36,075 nucleotides of DNA from Deltaproteobacteria bacterium (GTDB taxonomy: Bacteria > Myxococcota_A > UBA9160 > SMWR01), in assembly GCA_019313245.1 (NCBI GenBank), contig JAFDBP010000051.1:1-36075 (forward strand), read 5' to 3'. Position numbers and translations under genes: made by a program. Below are positions 1 to 9,190 of this stretch, piece after piece (the first letter of the stretch is position 1; every line of letters begins with the position of its first letter). The notes beneath the pieces are model-generated. The model saw nothing but the letters and a program-made list of their open reading frames with translations. It was not told where the DNA came from and did not search any database.

Positions 1-1
1 G

Positions 2-478
2 ACCCGCCGGCCGGATACGCGCAAGCCCGACGCTCGGGCCGCCGACCGGGCCGCCAAGCGGCGAGCCGCAGCCGAGCAGAGCGCTGCCAGACCCGCCGCG
101 ATCCAGCAGTCGGAGCCCGTGGCGACTGCGAAATCCGTCGAGCCCGCAGCCGCGAAACCGCAACCGAAAGCGACGGAACCGGTCGAGATCGCGGCGGTCG
201 AGCCGAATCCGACTCCGGCGCCGATCCCCGCTCCCGTTCGAGAGCCCGAGAAGAAGGTCGTGCAACGCGCGAAACTGCCCTCGCTCAGCATCGAGAAGAC
301 GATCTGGCACCCCAACACCGAGCGGCGTATCGCCATCGTCAGACTGGTCGATTCCGAAGAAGTGCTGCGCCTGAAGGAGGGCGACGCGATCGGCCCCCTG
401 GTGATCGAATCCATCAAGCCCGGCAGCGTGCTCTTCAGCCACGACGGCATCGAAATCCGCTACAACGTCGGCGGCTAA
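2..478 (+). CDS. gspB: General secretion pathway protein B (GspB), C-terminal part; 5' end outside window
   Basis: The reading frame is open to the left edge, so the gene starts upstream. An in-frame GTG at 119 is an internal codon and not a convincing start. The visible N-terminal part is low-complexity, rich in Ala, Pro, Arg and Glu, as expected of a periplasmic linker. The last ~70 residues match the type II secretion GspB domain: a short Pro-Ser-Leu-Ser-Ile strand, an Arg-rich strand with IAIVRLV, the turn LKEGDAIGPLVIESI, and a final GSVLFSHDGIEIRYNV hairpin. In the family this periplasmic domain works with the GspA ATPase to assemble the GspD secretin in the outer membrane. Neither gspA nor any other gsp gene is visible here. 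The gene ends against a repeat-filled intergenic region and faces the rhomboid gene convergently. The family call rests on a short domain and is moderately secure. Confidence 0.7.
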   Translation, partial: TRRPDTRKPDARAADRAAKRRAAAEQSAARPAAIQQSEPVATAKSVEPAAAKPQPKATEPVEIAAVEPNPTPAPIPAPVREPEKKVVQRAKLPSLSIEKTIWHPNTERRIAIVRLVDSEEVLRLKEGDAIGPLVIESIKPGSVLFSHDGIEIRYNVGG

Positions 479-481
479 CCG

Positions 482-689
482 CCTGGGCAGACCTCACGGG
501 TGTTGCGCTGCGCTCCACTGGCCGGGCCCCAGTTGACCGGGCCCCGGCTTGCTCGGATAGACCTCACAGGCGACACCCCCCACCACCCGGCCAACTGGGC
601 CCCGGCCAGTGGTGAGTAGCGCGTTACCTGTGAGGTCTGTCCGGGCAGGCTAGTGGAGCGCAGCGCAACACCCGTGAGGTGTGCCCGGG
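482..689. repeat. Nested inverted repeat between convergent genes
   Basis: Outer arms at about 482-519 and 652-689 are reverse complements over 38 bp with only a few mismatches (shared core CACGGGTGTTGCGCTGCGCT). Inside them lies a second element at 551-646 with its own inverted ends. The region fills almost the whole gap between gspB and the convergent rhomboid gene, so it could act as a bidirectional terminator. No protein-coding gene is credible in it. Confidence 0.75.
551..646. repeat. ~100-bp element with inverted ends, copy A
   Basis: The ends read GCTCGGATAGACC and GGTCTGTCCGGGC, an imperfect terminal inverted repeat. The middle holds CCAACTGGGCCCCGGCCAGT, followed by a GTAGCGCG-like box. 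The same order of blocks is found in the copies at 4195-4296 and 4329-4426. It resembles a REP or MITE-like non-coding element; no transposase is present. Confidence 0.65.
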
Positions 690-692
690 CGT

Positions 693-1451
693 TTAGTGAT
701 GGCGGTTGTTGCGTTTGTCGTTTTCGCGGCGGCGGGCTTCGAATTCTTCGTATTGGACTTCCCGCAGCTTCTTGCGCATCTGGTGGCGCTTCCAGCGCGA
801 CTTCAGCTGGCCGATGCTGAAGATCGCGTTCGCGTGGCCCGTGCGGCGCAGATACAGCCAGCCGACGATCACGCCGCCGAGGTGCCCGATGTGGCTGATG
901 TTCTGTCCGCTCTGGAACATCATCGACATCAGGAAGAGCCCGGGGATCAGCCAGATCGCGCGAAATGCGACCGGCGGGAAGATCAACATGATGGTGCGGT
1001 CCGGCCAGGTCAGCGAGTAGCCGAGCAGCACACCGTAGACGGCACCCGAAGCCCCGAGGGTGTAGGAGATCAGACCGTGCGGGTTGAGCTGCATGATCAG
1101 ATAGGGGTAGGTCGCGATGATCAGGCCCGCGCCGACGCCGCAGATCAGATAGAAGCGCAGGAAGCGCTTGGGCCCCCAAGCCAGCGCGAGCTGCGAACCA
1201 AACATCCAGAGCATGAACATGTTCATCGCGATGTGGCCGAAGCTCGCGTGCAGCCACATGTAGCTGAACGGCTGCCAGAGATGGCCGAGCTGCCAGAAAG
1301 CCTGCGGCACCAGGGAACCGTAGAGCGTCACCTCGGGGGCGACCTGTTGGGCGAGGAAGATCACCGCGTTGGCGATCATGATCTTCTTGATGATCGGCGG
1401 CGTGATCGGCGGACCGATCCGCATGCCGGGCTGCTGGCCGCGTCCGTACAC
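693..1451 (-). CDS. Rhomboid family intramembrane serine protease
   Basis: A 252-residue polytopic membrane protein with the rhomboid signature. It has H73-x3-N77 in the TM2 segment (GHIAMNM), the catalytic-serine motif G133-A-S135-G, and the catalytic-histidine segment H190-L-G-G. Together these give a Ser135/His190 dyad, assigned by alignment from memory to GlpG. The C-terminal ~40 residues are strongly basic and charged (RWKRHQMRKKLREVQ) and probably cytoplasmic. Rhomboids cleave transmembrane segments of substrate proteins within the bilayer; the substrate here is unknown. The start is a GTG preceded by GGGGAG about 10 nt upstream. It lies 55 bp downstream of the luciferase-like oxidoreductase on the same strand and may be the last gene of that transcript. 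Confidence 0.9.
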   Translation of the reverse strand: MYGRGQQPGMRIGPPITPPIIKKIMIANAVIFLAQQVAPEVTLYGSLVPQAFWQLGHLWQPFSYMWLHASFGHIAMNMFMLWMFGSQLALAWGPKRFLRFYLICGVGAGLIIATYPYLIMQLNPHGLISYTLGASGAVYGVLLGYSLTWPDRTIMLIFPPVAFRAIWLIPGLFLMSMMFQSGQNISHIGHLGGVIVGWLYLRRTGHANAIFSIGQLKSRWKRHQMRKKLREVQYEEFEARRRENDKRNNRHH

Positions 1452-1506
1452 TGTTTGGAGTCTCCCCGCGCTATGGCCTAAAGCCTAAGAAGTCCAACTG
1501 CGCGCG

Positions 1507-2439
1507 TCAACGCGGCTTTGCGGGCGCCAGCCCCTCCAGCGTGGCGCGGCTGGCCGCCGCGTCGAGGCCCGAGAGGTCGACGACCGGAAAATCCAACTCG
1601 AGTTCTTCGGCGAGCCCCGCCAGGCGCGCCCGGCAGTGCTCGGCACTGCCCACGACCGCCGCGGCCGCGCACTCGTCATCGGAGAGCGAACCGAACCACG
1701 GATTCAGGCGGCGGTACTCGGCGATCGCGCCGGCCGGGTCGCCCGCCGCCCGCACCCGCGTGAAGATCCACATCGAGCGCTCGATTTCTGACGGATCGCG
1801 TCCGCGCTGCCGGCACGCGTTCGCGAGTATTGCGCTCGCCTCGGCGACGCGGTCGGGCAACGGCGGGAGGTTGATCTCCCAGCCGTCAGCGTGGGCGGCG
1901 ACGAGTTCGAGCAGCTTCGGGCGCCGCCCCGCGATCGCAATCGGGATGCGCCCGGCCGGCGGCGCGGGCTGGATGCGCGCACCGTCGAGCTTTACGTAAC
2001 GGCCGCTCGCGTGGACGGATTCGCCCCGCCAGAGTCCGCGCACCGCGCTGAGCATCTCGTCGAGCCAGATGACTCGCTCGCCCGCGTTCGGTCGCTGCAG
2101 CCCGAAGCGCTCGTCGTGCGGGCGGTCGCCGATCGAGATCAGGAATCGCAGCCGGCCGGGCGCGATCCGCTCGGCGCTCGCGGTCGCCTGGGCGAGGCGC
2201 GCGGCGTTCCAGTGGTGGACGAGGCGCATCGAGCCGATCTGGATGCGCTCGGTTCGCGCGAGCAGTGCGGTCGTCAGCGTCCAGCCGTCGAGCACTTCGG
2301 CTTTGCGCGTTCCGCCGAGCATCGAGACGTCGCCGTCGACGAACGCGGCCGCGTATCCGAGCGCCTCCGCGGTTTCGACCAACTCGAGCAGGGTCTCCCA
2401 AGGGTGGGCGTACCAGCCGAACGCGACGCCGAGTTTCAC
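1507..2439 (-). CDS. LLM-class (luciferase-like) flavin/F420-dependent oxidoreductase
   Basis: A protein of 310 residues with the TIM-barrel pattern of bacterial luciferase-like monooxygenases and F420-dependent reductases. Seen are the N-terminal strand KLGVAFGW, then ETAEALGYAAAFVDGD, the RIQIGSMRLVHHWN strand, the SAERIAPGRLRFLISIGD segment, and IPIAIAGRRPKLLELVAAHADGW near the middle. The family uses FMN or F420 for hydride transfer or mono-oxygenation. The sequence alone does not decide the cofactor or substrate. The chosen start is a GTG at 2439 that overlaps the stop of the NUDIX gene as GTGA, implying translational coupling. The frame stays open further upstream through the NUDIX gene, but that part is an out-of-frame shadow with no family resemblance. 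Confidence 0.88.
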   Translation of the reverse strand: MKLGVAFGWYAHPWETLLELVETAEALGYAAAFVDGDVSMLGGTRKAEVLDGWTLTTALLARTERIQIGSMRLVHHWNAARLAQATASAERIAPGRLRFLISIGDRPHDERFGLQRPNAGERVIWLDEMLSAVRGLWRGESVHASGRYVKLDGARIQPAPPAGRIPIAIAGRRPKLLELVAAHADGWEINLPPLPDRVAEASAILANACRQRGRDPSEIERSMWIFTRVRAAGDPAGAIAEYRRLNPWFGSLSDDECAAAAVVGSAEHCRARLAGLAEELELDFPVVDLSGLDAAASRATLEGLAPAKPR

Positions 2440-2963
2440 GCCAGCTTTCCGAGGCGCCGCGCGGCGTGGATCAAGGTCATCGCGCTCTTCGCGTCGGTGA
2501 GTTCGCCGCGCCAGATCAGCTCGAGCGCTTCTTCGAGCGAAACCCGATACGGCGAGATGATCTCGTCGTCTTCGGGCCGCGACGCGACGGGCTCGAGATC
2601 GAAACCCGCGTAGAGGTGGATCTTTTCGTCGGTGAATCCCGGAGTCGTCCAGATCCAACCGAGTTCTTCGATGCGCCCGGCCTTGTGGCCGACCTCCTCC
2701 TGCAGTTCGCGATCCGCCGTCGTGTACGGGGTTTCGCCCGGGTCGATCTTGCCCGCGGGCACTTCGAAGATCGTGTCGCGGGTCGCGTGCCGGTACTGCC
2801 GGATCAGCAGGACGTCGGTGTCCGAGATGAACGGCACGATGGCAGCTGCGCCCGGGTGCTTGACGATGTCGAGCTCGAGCACGCGCCCACTCGGCAGCTC
2901 GAACCGCTCTTTGCTGACGACCACGTGGAAACCGCGTTTCTCGACGGGCGGTTGTTCGCTCAT
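2436..2963 (-). CDS. NUDIX hydrolase, ADP-ribose pyrophosphatase-like
   Basis: A 175-residue protein with a complete Nudix box, G-x5-E-x7-R-E-L-x-E-E-x-G, in the segment starting GKIDPGETP and ending RELQEEVG. The box is preceded by the strand VLLIRQYRHATRDTIFEVPAG, which is typical of the ADP-ribose/ADP-sugar pyrophosphatase branch (NudF-like). The family hydrolyses nucleoside diphosphates linked to another moiety with Mg2+, bound by the box glutamates. The start ATG overlaps the stop of the upstream histidine kinase (ATGA), and its own stop overlaps the GTG of the oxidoreductase (GTGA). The exact substrate is inferred from flanking residues only. Confidence 0.92.
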   Translation of the reverse strand: MSEQPPVEKRGFHVVVSKERFELPSGRVLELDIVKHPGAAAIVPFISDTDVLLIRQYRHATRDTIFEVPAGKIDPGETPYTTADRELQEEVGHKAGRIEELGWIWTTPGFTDEKIHLYAGFDLEPVASRPEDDEIISPYRVSLEEALELIWRGELTDAKSAMTLIHAARRLGKLA

Positions 2964-4180
2964 CGGTCGCCCTCTCGCGCGGCGGTCGGTCGCTCTTCGG
3001 ACGCCGCCAATCGCACCGCGAATTCCGCCCCGCCCGCATCCCGATTGCGGACGCGGATCTCTCCACCCGCATCTCGAATGATCTGTCGCGTGATCGCCAA
3101 ACCCAATCCCCCCGGATTGTCGCTGCGCGTGGAGAAGAAGGGCTCGAAGATCTCCGAGCGCAACTCGGTCGGAACGCCCGGCCCCTCGTCGACGACGATG
3201 ATATCCACCGAATCTCCCACGCGCCTGGCGCTCAGCGCGACGCGGCCGCCCGGGACGGTCGCGTCGATCGCGTTGAGCAGCAGATTGAGCAGCACCTGTC
3301 GCAAGCGGTCTTCACTGAGTGCAACCGCGGGCAGATCGTCGGGGATTTCCGATTCGAGCTTCACCTCTCGCTTGCGGGCGCGGTGTTCGAGCAGCGCGAG
3401 GTTGCCGTCGATTGCGCTCGAGACGTCGGCGGGCCGATGGTCGGGGGTCTCACCGTCGGGCCGGGCGCACTCGATGATCACGTCGAGCAGGCGTTCCATG
3501 CGGCGCAGTTCGTCGCCGACCAGGGCGAGAAACGATTCGGAGAACTCGGGGTCGCCCCAGCGCTCGGGCAGGAGTTGCAGGAAGGTCTTCATCGAGACCA
3601 ACGGATTGCGGATCTCGTGTGCGATCTCGCTGCTGAGCGCTCCGAGTGATGCGAGGCGATTGAGCTGACGGACGTCGCGATCGAGCTGCTCGACGCGCGC
3701 GACGGCGAGCGCGGTGGCGACGGGAGTCTGCAGGCGATGGGCTTCGCGCTCGAGCCGGCCGAGCACGCGCGGCCGCGGCGTTTCGGGGCCGAGCAGCAGA
3801 ATTGCGGCGGCCTCGCCGCGCTCGCTCGGGATCGGAACCGCGACCGACAGGCGGTGGCGCCGGCCGATCGCACTCAGATCCGCCGAGCCGTCGAGTCGCG
3901 TGACTCCGGATCGCGTCGAGAGGGTGCCAAAGTCCGCCGCGTCGGGAGCGACCGGCGGTTCGCCGCTGAAGGCCGCGGCCACGACGTAGGGCTCGCCGCT
4001 TTCGCGCAGCGTCCAGGCGGCGACCGTGGTCGTGCCGCTGATCGCGTGCACGCGCTGGACGGCGGCCGACAGCAGCGCCTGTAGATTGCGCGTGGTGTCG
4101 CGACCCAGCGCCGCTGCCGCCGCGCGCCGATTGCGCTCGAGCCGCCGCCGCAATTGCGAATGAACGATTTCTTCCCCCAC
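2960..4180 (-). CDS. Soluble GAF-domain sensor histidine kinase
   Basis: A protein of 406 residues with no membrane segment. Residues ~30-150 look like a GAF sensor domain. The HisKA H-box follows with the phosphorylatable H188 (SSEIAHEIRNP). The ATPase domain has an N-box around N303, a G1 box DEGPGVP at 331-337, an FEPFF box at 345-349 and a G2 box GGLGLA at 357-362. All key residues are intact, so it should be an active cytoplasmic kinase of the NtrB-like branch. The start is a GTG at 4180 with no strong ribosome-binding site; no better start exists before the upstream repeat region. No response regulator adjoins it; the nearest is at 9191-10675. It leads a translationally coupled set with the NUDIX hydrolase and the LLM oxidoreductase. 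Confidence 0.9.
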   Translation of the reverse strand: MGEEIVHSQLRRRLERNRRAAAAALGRDTTRNLQALLSAAVQRVHAISGTTTVAAWTLRESGEPYVVAAAFSGEPPVAPDAADFGTLSTRSGVTRLDGSADLSAIGRRHRLSVAVPIPSERGEAAAILLLGPETPRPRVLGRLEREAHRLQTPVATALAVARVEQLDRDVRQLNRLASLGALSSEIAHEIRNPLVSMKTFLQLLPERWGDPEFSESFLALVGDELRRMERLLDVIIECARPDGETPDHRPADVSSAIDGNLALLEHRARKREVKLESEIPDDLPAVALSEDRLRQVLLNLLLNAIDATVPGGRVALSARRVGDSVDIIVVDEGPGVPTELRSEIFEPFFSTRSDNPGGLGLAITRQIIRDAGGEIRVRNRDAGGAEFAVRLAASEERPTAAREGDR

Positions 4181-4194
4181 CGCGCCCCAGTCTA

Positions 4195-4296
4195 GCCCGG
4201 ACAGACCATCCGGGTGGCGGACTCTACCCCGACCCCCCCGTCCACTGGGCCCCGACAAGTGCGGCGTAGCGCGCCACCGTTGCGGTCTGTCCGGGC
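4195..4296. repeat. ~100-bp element with inverted ends, copy B
   Basis: The terminal inverted repeat is perfect over 13 bp: GCCCGGACAGACC at the left and GGTCTGTCCGGGC at the right. The middle carries CCACTGGGCCCCGACAAGTG and a GTAGCGCGCCACC box. It is the best-preserved pair of ends of the three copies in the window. It lies directly upstream of the kinase start, so it could also carry leader or promoter functions. Confidence 0.75.
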
Positions 4297-4328
4297 GAGT
4301 CGGGGCCCAGTTGGCCGGGTCTCGGCTT

Positions 4329-4426
4329 GCCCGGACGAACCATCCGGGTGATGCACCCACCCGAACGCGGCCAACTGGGCCCCGGCCAGTGCGACGTAGC
4401 GCACCACCTTTGCGGTCTGTCCGGGC
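4329..4426. repeat. ~100-bp element with inverted ends, copy C
   Basis: The ends are GCCCGGACGAACC and GGTCTGTCCGGGC. The middle is CCAACTGGGCCCCGGCCAGT followed by GTAGCGCACCACC. It is in direct orientation with copy B. The two are separated by about 32 bp that carry a short inverted fragment of the element's middle (GGGGCCCAGTTGGCCGGG). Confidence 0.75.
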
Positions 4427-4444
4427 AGGTCGGGGCCCAGTTGA

Positions 4445-4519
4445 CGGGGTTCGGGTGGAAATCGGAGTGCGGGGTTCGGGTGGAAATCGGAGTGCGGGGT
4501 TTGGGTGGAAATTGGTGGG
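4445..4519. repeat. 25-bp tandem repeat, about three copies
   Basis: The unit CGGGGTTCGGGTGGAAATCG plus GAGTG begins at 4445, 4470 and 4495. The first two copies are identical and the third has diverged. It lies 3' of the PBP1A stop. With copies B and C it accounts for most of the 371-bp gap between the kinase and PBP1A; nothing else is recognisable in that gap. Confidence 0.85.
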
Positions 4520-4551
4520 TCGAGAGTGGGGTTCTGGGGAGTTGCGGGGGA

Positions 4552-7236
<2,685 letters not shown>

Positions 7237-7317
7237 CGAAACTCCAGGGGTTAACCGACCGTAGCCGAGAGCGCGCGCTCTGCGCTACCGCTTCGGCTCG
7301 CAGGAGGGATTGCTGAA

Positions 7318-8277
7318 ATGTCCACCCCCCGCCGCACCCTCGCATTCGTGATGGATCCCCTCGACGGCATCGACATCGGCGCCGATTCGACCTTTGCGCT
7401 GATGCTCGAGGCCCAGCGGCGCGGCCACGAGGTGCTCTACGTCGACCCGTCGGAGCTCGCGGCTTCCAATCGCGGCCCCTGCGCCCAGCTGCGGCCCGTG
7501 GAATTGCGCCGGGAGCCCGGCCGGCACTTCGATCTCGGCGAGGCCCGCAGCGCGCTGTTGGACGAAGACGTCGATCTGGTGTTCCAGCGCACCGACCCCC
7601 CGGTCGATGCCGAGTACGTGATTGCGACCCAGCTGCTGACGCTGTGTCGGCGCGCGGTCGTGCTGAATCGACCCGAAGGCATCCTGGCCGCCAACGAAAA
7701 GCTCTACACGCTGCAGTTCCCGGAGCTCATGGCCGAGACGCTCGTGAGTCGGAAAATCCCGGAGTTGTTGGGTTTTATGGACGGTCTCGGCGGAGAGATG
7801 ATCGTCAAACCGCTCGAAGGCAAGGGTGGAGAGGGGATTTTTCACCTGCGTCGAGAGGATCGAAACCTGCGCTCGATCCTCGAGCAATCGACCCGTTTCG
7901 AGTCCCGTCGGATCATGGCGCAGCGCTATCTGCCCGAGGTGCGGGAGGGCGACAAGCGGATCCTGCTCGTCGACGGAGAACCGATCGGCGCCGTGCTCCG
8001 GGTGCCGGGCGCGACCGAGGTTCGCTCGAATCTGCACGTCGGTGGGCGGCCGCAGCGCGCGGAATTGGACGATCGAGACCGCAAGATCGTCGAGGCGATC
8101 GCGCCCTCACTGCGTCGAGATGGCCTGTTCTTCGTCGGGATCGACGTGATTGGCGGTTTTTTGACAGAGGTCAACGTCACGAGTCCGACGGGGATTCAGG
8201 AGATCGACGCCCTCGAAAATCGCTGCCTCGAAGCCGAGATCCTCGACGCCGCCGAGGGTCGTTTGCGCGCTCGCTGA
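7318..8277 (+). CDS. gshB: Glutathione synthase
   Basis: A protein of 319 residues, the family's usual length (~315). It begins RTLAFVMDPLDGIDIGADSTFALMLEA, matching the GshB N-terminal signature (MDPxxxIxxxxDSTFA). The ATP-grasp domain follows, with EMIVKPLEGKGGEGIF, LVDGEPIGAVLRVPG and the metal-binding LTEVNVTSPTGIQEI near the C-terminus. It ligates glycine to gamma-glutamylcysteine with ATP in the cytoplasm. No gshA is visible nearby. A strong AGGAGG ribosome-binding site ends 10 nt before the ATG. A short GC hairpin follows the gene at 8294-8308. Confidence 0.96.
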   Translation: MSTPRRTLAFVMDPLDGIDIGADSTFALMLEAQRRGHEVLYVDPSELAASNRGPCAQLRPVELRREPGRHFDLGEARSALLDEDVDLVFQRTDPPVDAEYVIATQLLTLCRRAVVLNRPEGILAANEKLYTLQFPELMAETLVSRKIPELLGFMDGLGGEMIVKPLEGKGGEGIFHLRREDRNLRSILEQSTRFESRRIMAQRYLPEVREGDKRILLVDGEPIGAVLRVPGATEVRSNLHVGGRPQRAELDDRDRKIVEAIAPSLRRDGLFFVGIDVIGGFLTEVNVTSPTGIQEIDALENRCLEAEILDAAEGRLRAR

Positions 8278-8293
8278 ATCGGCGCGCCCATTT

Positions 8294-8308
8294 CGGGCGT
8301 TTCGCCCG
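8294..8308 (+). terminator. Short hairpin after gshB, possible terminator
   Basis: A perfect 6-bp stem, CGGGCG-TTT-CGCCCG, lies 16 nt after the gshB stop. There is no U-tract, so intrinsic termination is uncertain. Confidence 0.3.
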
Positions 8309-8352
8309 TCGAGAGCGGCTGTTCCCACCGTCGAAAAACCACCCCAAAACCA

Positions 8353-8381
8353 TTGACACCGCGAATTGCGCGCTCCATGCT
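8353..8381 (+). promoter_or_regulatory. Sigma-70-like promoter for the histone-like gene
   Basis: A perfect TTGACA at 8353-8358 is followed after 17 bp by CATGCT at 8376-8381, a poor -10 match. The predicted leader is about 120 nt long. The remainder of the 231-bp gap between gshB and the histone-like gene shows no other gene. Confidence 0.5.
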
Positions 8382-8508
8382 TTCCGTCGGTGCAAGCCTG
8401 CCACCCCCCGGGCTCGCGAGAATTGCACCTCCTCCAGGTAACACCGGTGCCACGCTTCTTTCCCTCCGGCGTGGACGAAATGCAATACTCACACGAAGGA
8501 GATGGCCG

Positions 8509-9051
8509 ATGGCCACAGTCGTAGAAAAGACGGGTATCCGTCGAGAAAAGGGTTGGCTCTACTATCTCGACAAACGCGGCGACGTGAGTCGCGCTCGCAT
8601 GGCGCGGGGCGGCGGCAAGGGCCCGAAGGGTCGCGAGAAGGTCGCCAAATGCGGGATCGAGCGAGAGGAAGGCTTCCTCTACTTCATCGACAAGAAGGGC
8701 AATGTCGCGAAGGTGAAGATGAAGCGATCTTCCGGGCGCAAGAAGACGTCCCGCAAGAAGACCGCGCGCAAGAAGACTGCGCGCAAGAAGACTGCGCGCA
8801 AGAAGAGCGCGCGCAAGAAGACCGCGCGCAAGAAGACCGCGCGCAAGAAGACTGCGCGCAAGAAGAGCGCACGCAAGAAGACGGCGCGCAAGAAGAGCGC
8901 GCGCAAGAAGACTGCACGCAAGAAGACTGCGCGCAAGAAGCCCGCACGGCGGAAGGCAGCCAAGAAGAAGGCTCGCAAGAAGACCGCCCGCAAGGCTCCG
9001 GCACGCAAGAAGACGGCGCGCAAGAAGGCCGCTCGCCGCGCGCGACGCTAG
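8509..9051 (+). CDS. Histone H1-like / AlgP-like Lys-Arg-Ala-rich DNA-binding protein with duplicated N-terminal motif
   Basis: A 180-residue, extremely basic protein. Residues 5-33 and 45-73 are two copies of one motif: K-(T/C)-G-I-x-R-E-x-G-(W/F)-L-Y-(Y/F)-(L/I)-D-K-x-G-(D/N)-V. They are joined by a Gly/Lys linker. From residue 77 there are 14 uninterrupted pentapeptides RKK(T/S/P)(A/S), then a more irregular basic tail to the end. Such tails occur in bacterial H1-like proteins (Hc1, AlgP, BphP types) and bind DNA non-specifically. The N-terminal motif is a small aromatic domain that I cannot name. A strong ribosome-binding site (AAGGAG at 8496-8501) places the start at 8509. The gene has its own candidate promoter and a GC-rich terminator hairpin, so it is probably monocistronic. 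The likely role is nucleoid compaction or global regulation. Confidence 0.85.
   Translation: MATVVEKTGIRREKGWLYYLDKRGDVSRARMARGGGKGPKGREKVAKCGIEREEGFLYFIDKKGNVAKVKMKRSSGRKKTSRKKTARKKTARKKTARKKSARKKTARKKTARKKTARKKSARKKTARKKSARKKTARKKTARKKPARRKAAKKKARKKTARKAPARKKTARKKAARRARR
8737..8946 (+). repeat. 15-bp coding tandem repeat (14 units)
   Basis: Fourteen 15-bp units of the form CGCAAGAAG + six variable bases encode the RKKxA pentapeptides. Units differ mostly at the fourth codon (ACC/ACT/ACG Thr or AGC Ser), so the copy number may change by slippage or recombination. Confidence 0.9.
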
Positions 9052-9060
9052 AAGGCAATC

Positions 9061-9092
9061 GCCGGGCCGACGGTTCGATCCGTCGGCCCGGC
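9061..9092 (+). terminator. Terminator hairpin after the histone-like gene
   Basis: A perfect 13-bp stem, GCCGGGCCGACGG, loop TTCGAT, CCGTCGGCCCGGC, begins 9 nt after the stop. The following GGTCCCTTT is only weakly T-rich. Confidence 0.75.
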
Positions 9093-9190
9093 GGTCCCTT
9101 TGCCGCCGGGGCGTCTGGCACCGGCAGTTGTTACCTTTCGGCCGTGTATTCCCCGCGCTTCGACACCAGCGCCAATTTGGCAGGCCGCTC

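Noticed and set aside
475-691. Peptide similarity (RY..LAGAQLA) between open frames at ~500-650 and ~4200-4400
   Set aside because: Explained by the shared non-coding repeat read in matching frames; no start signals or coding character.
8737-8946. Non-coding minisatellite or CRISPR-like repeat
   Set aside because: The 15-bp units stay in frame and encode RKKxA pentapeptides of a gene with a strong ribosome-binding site.
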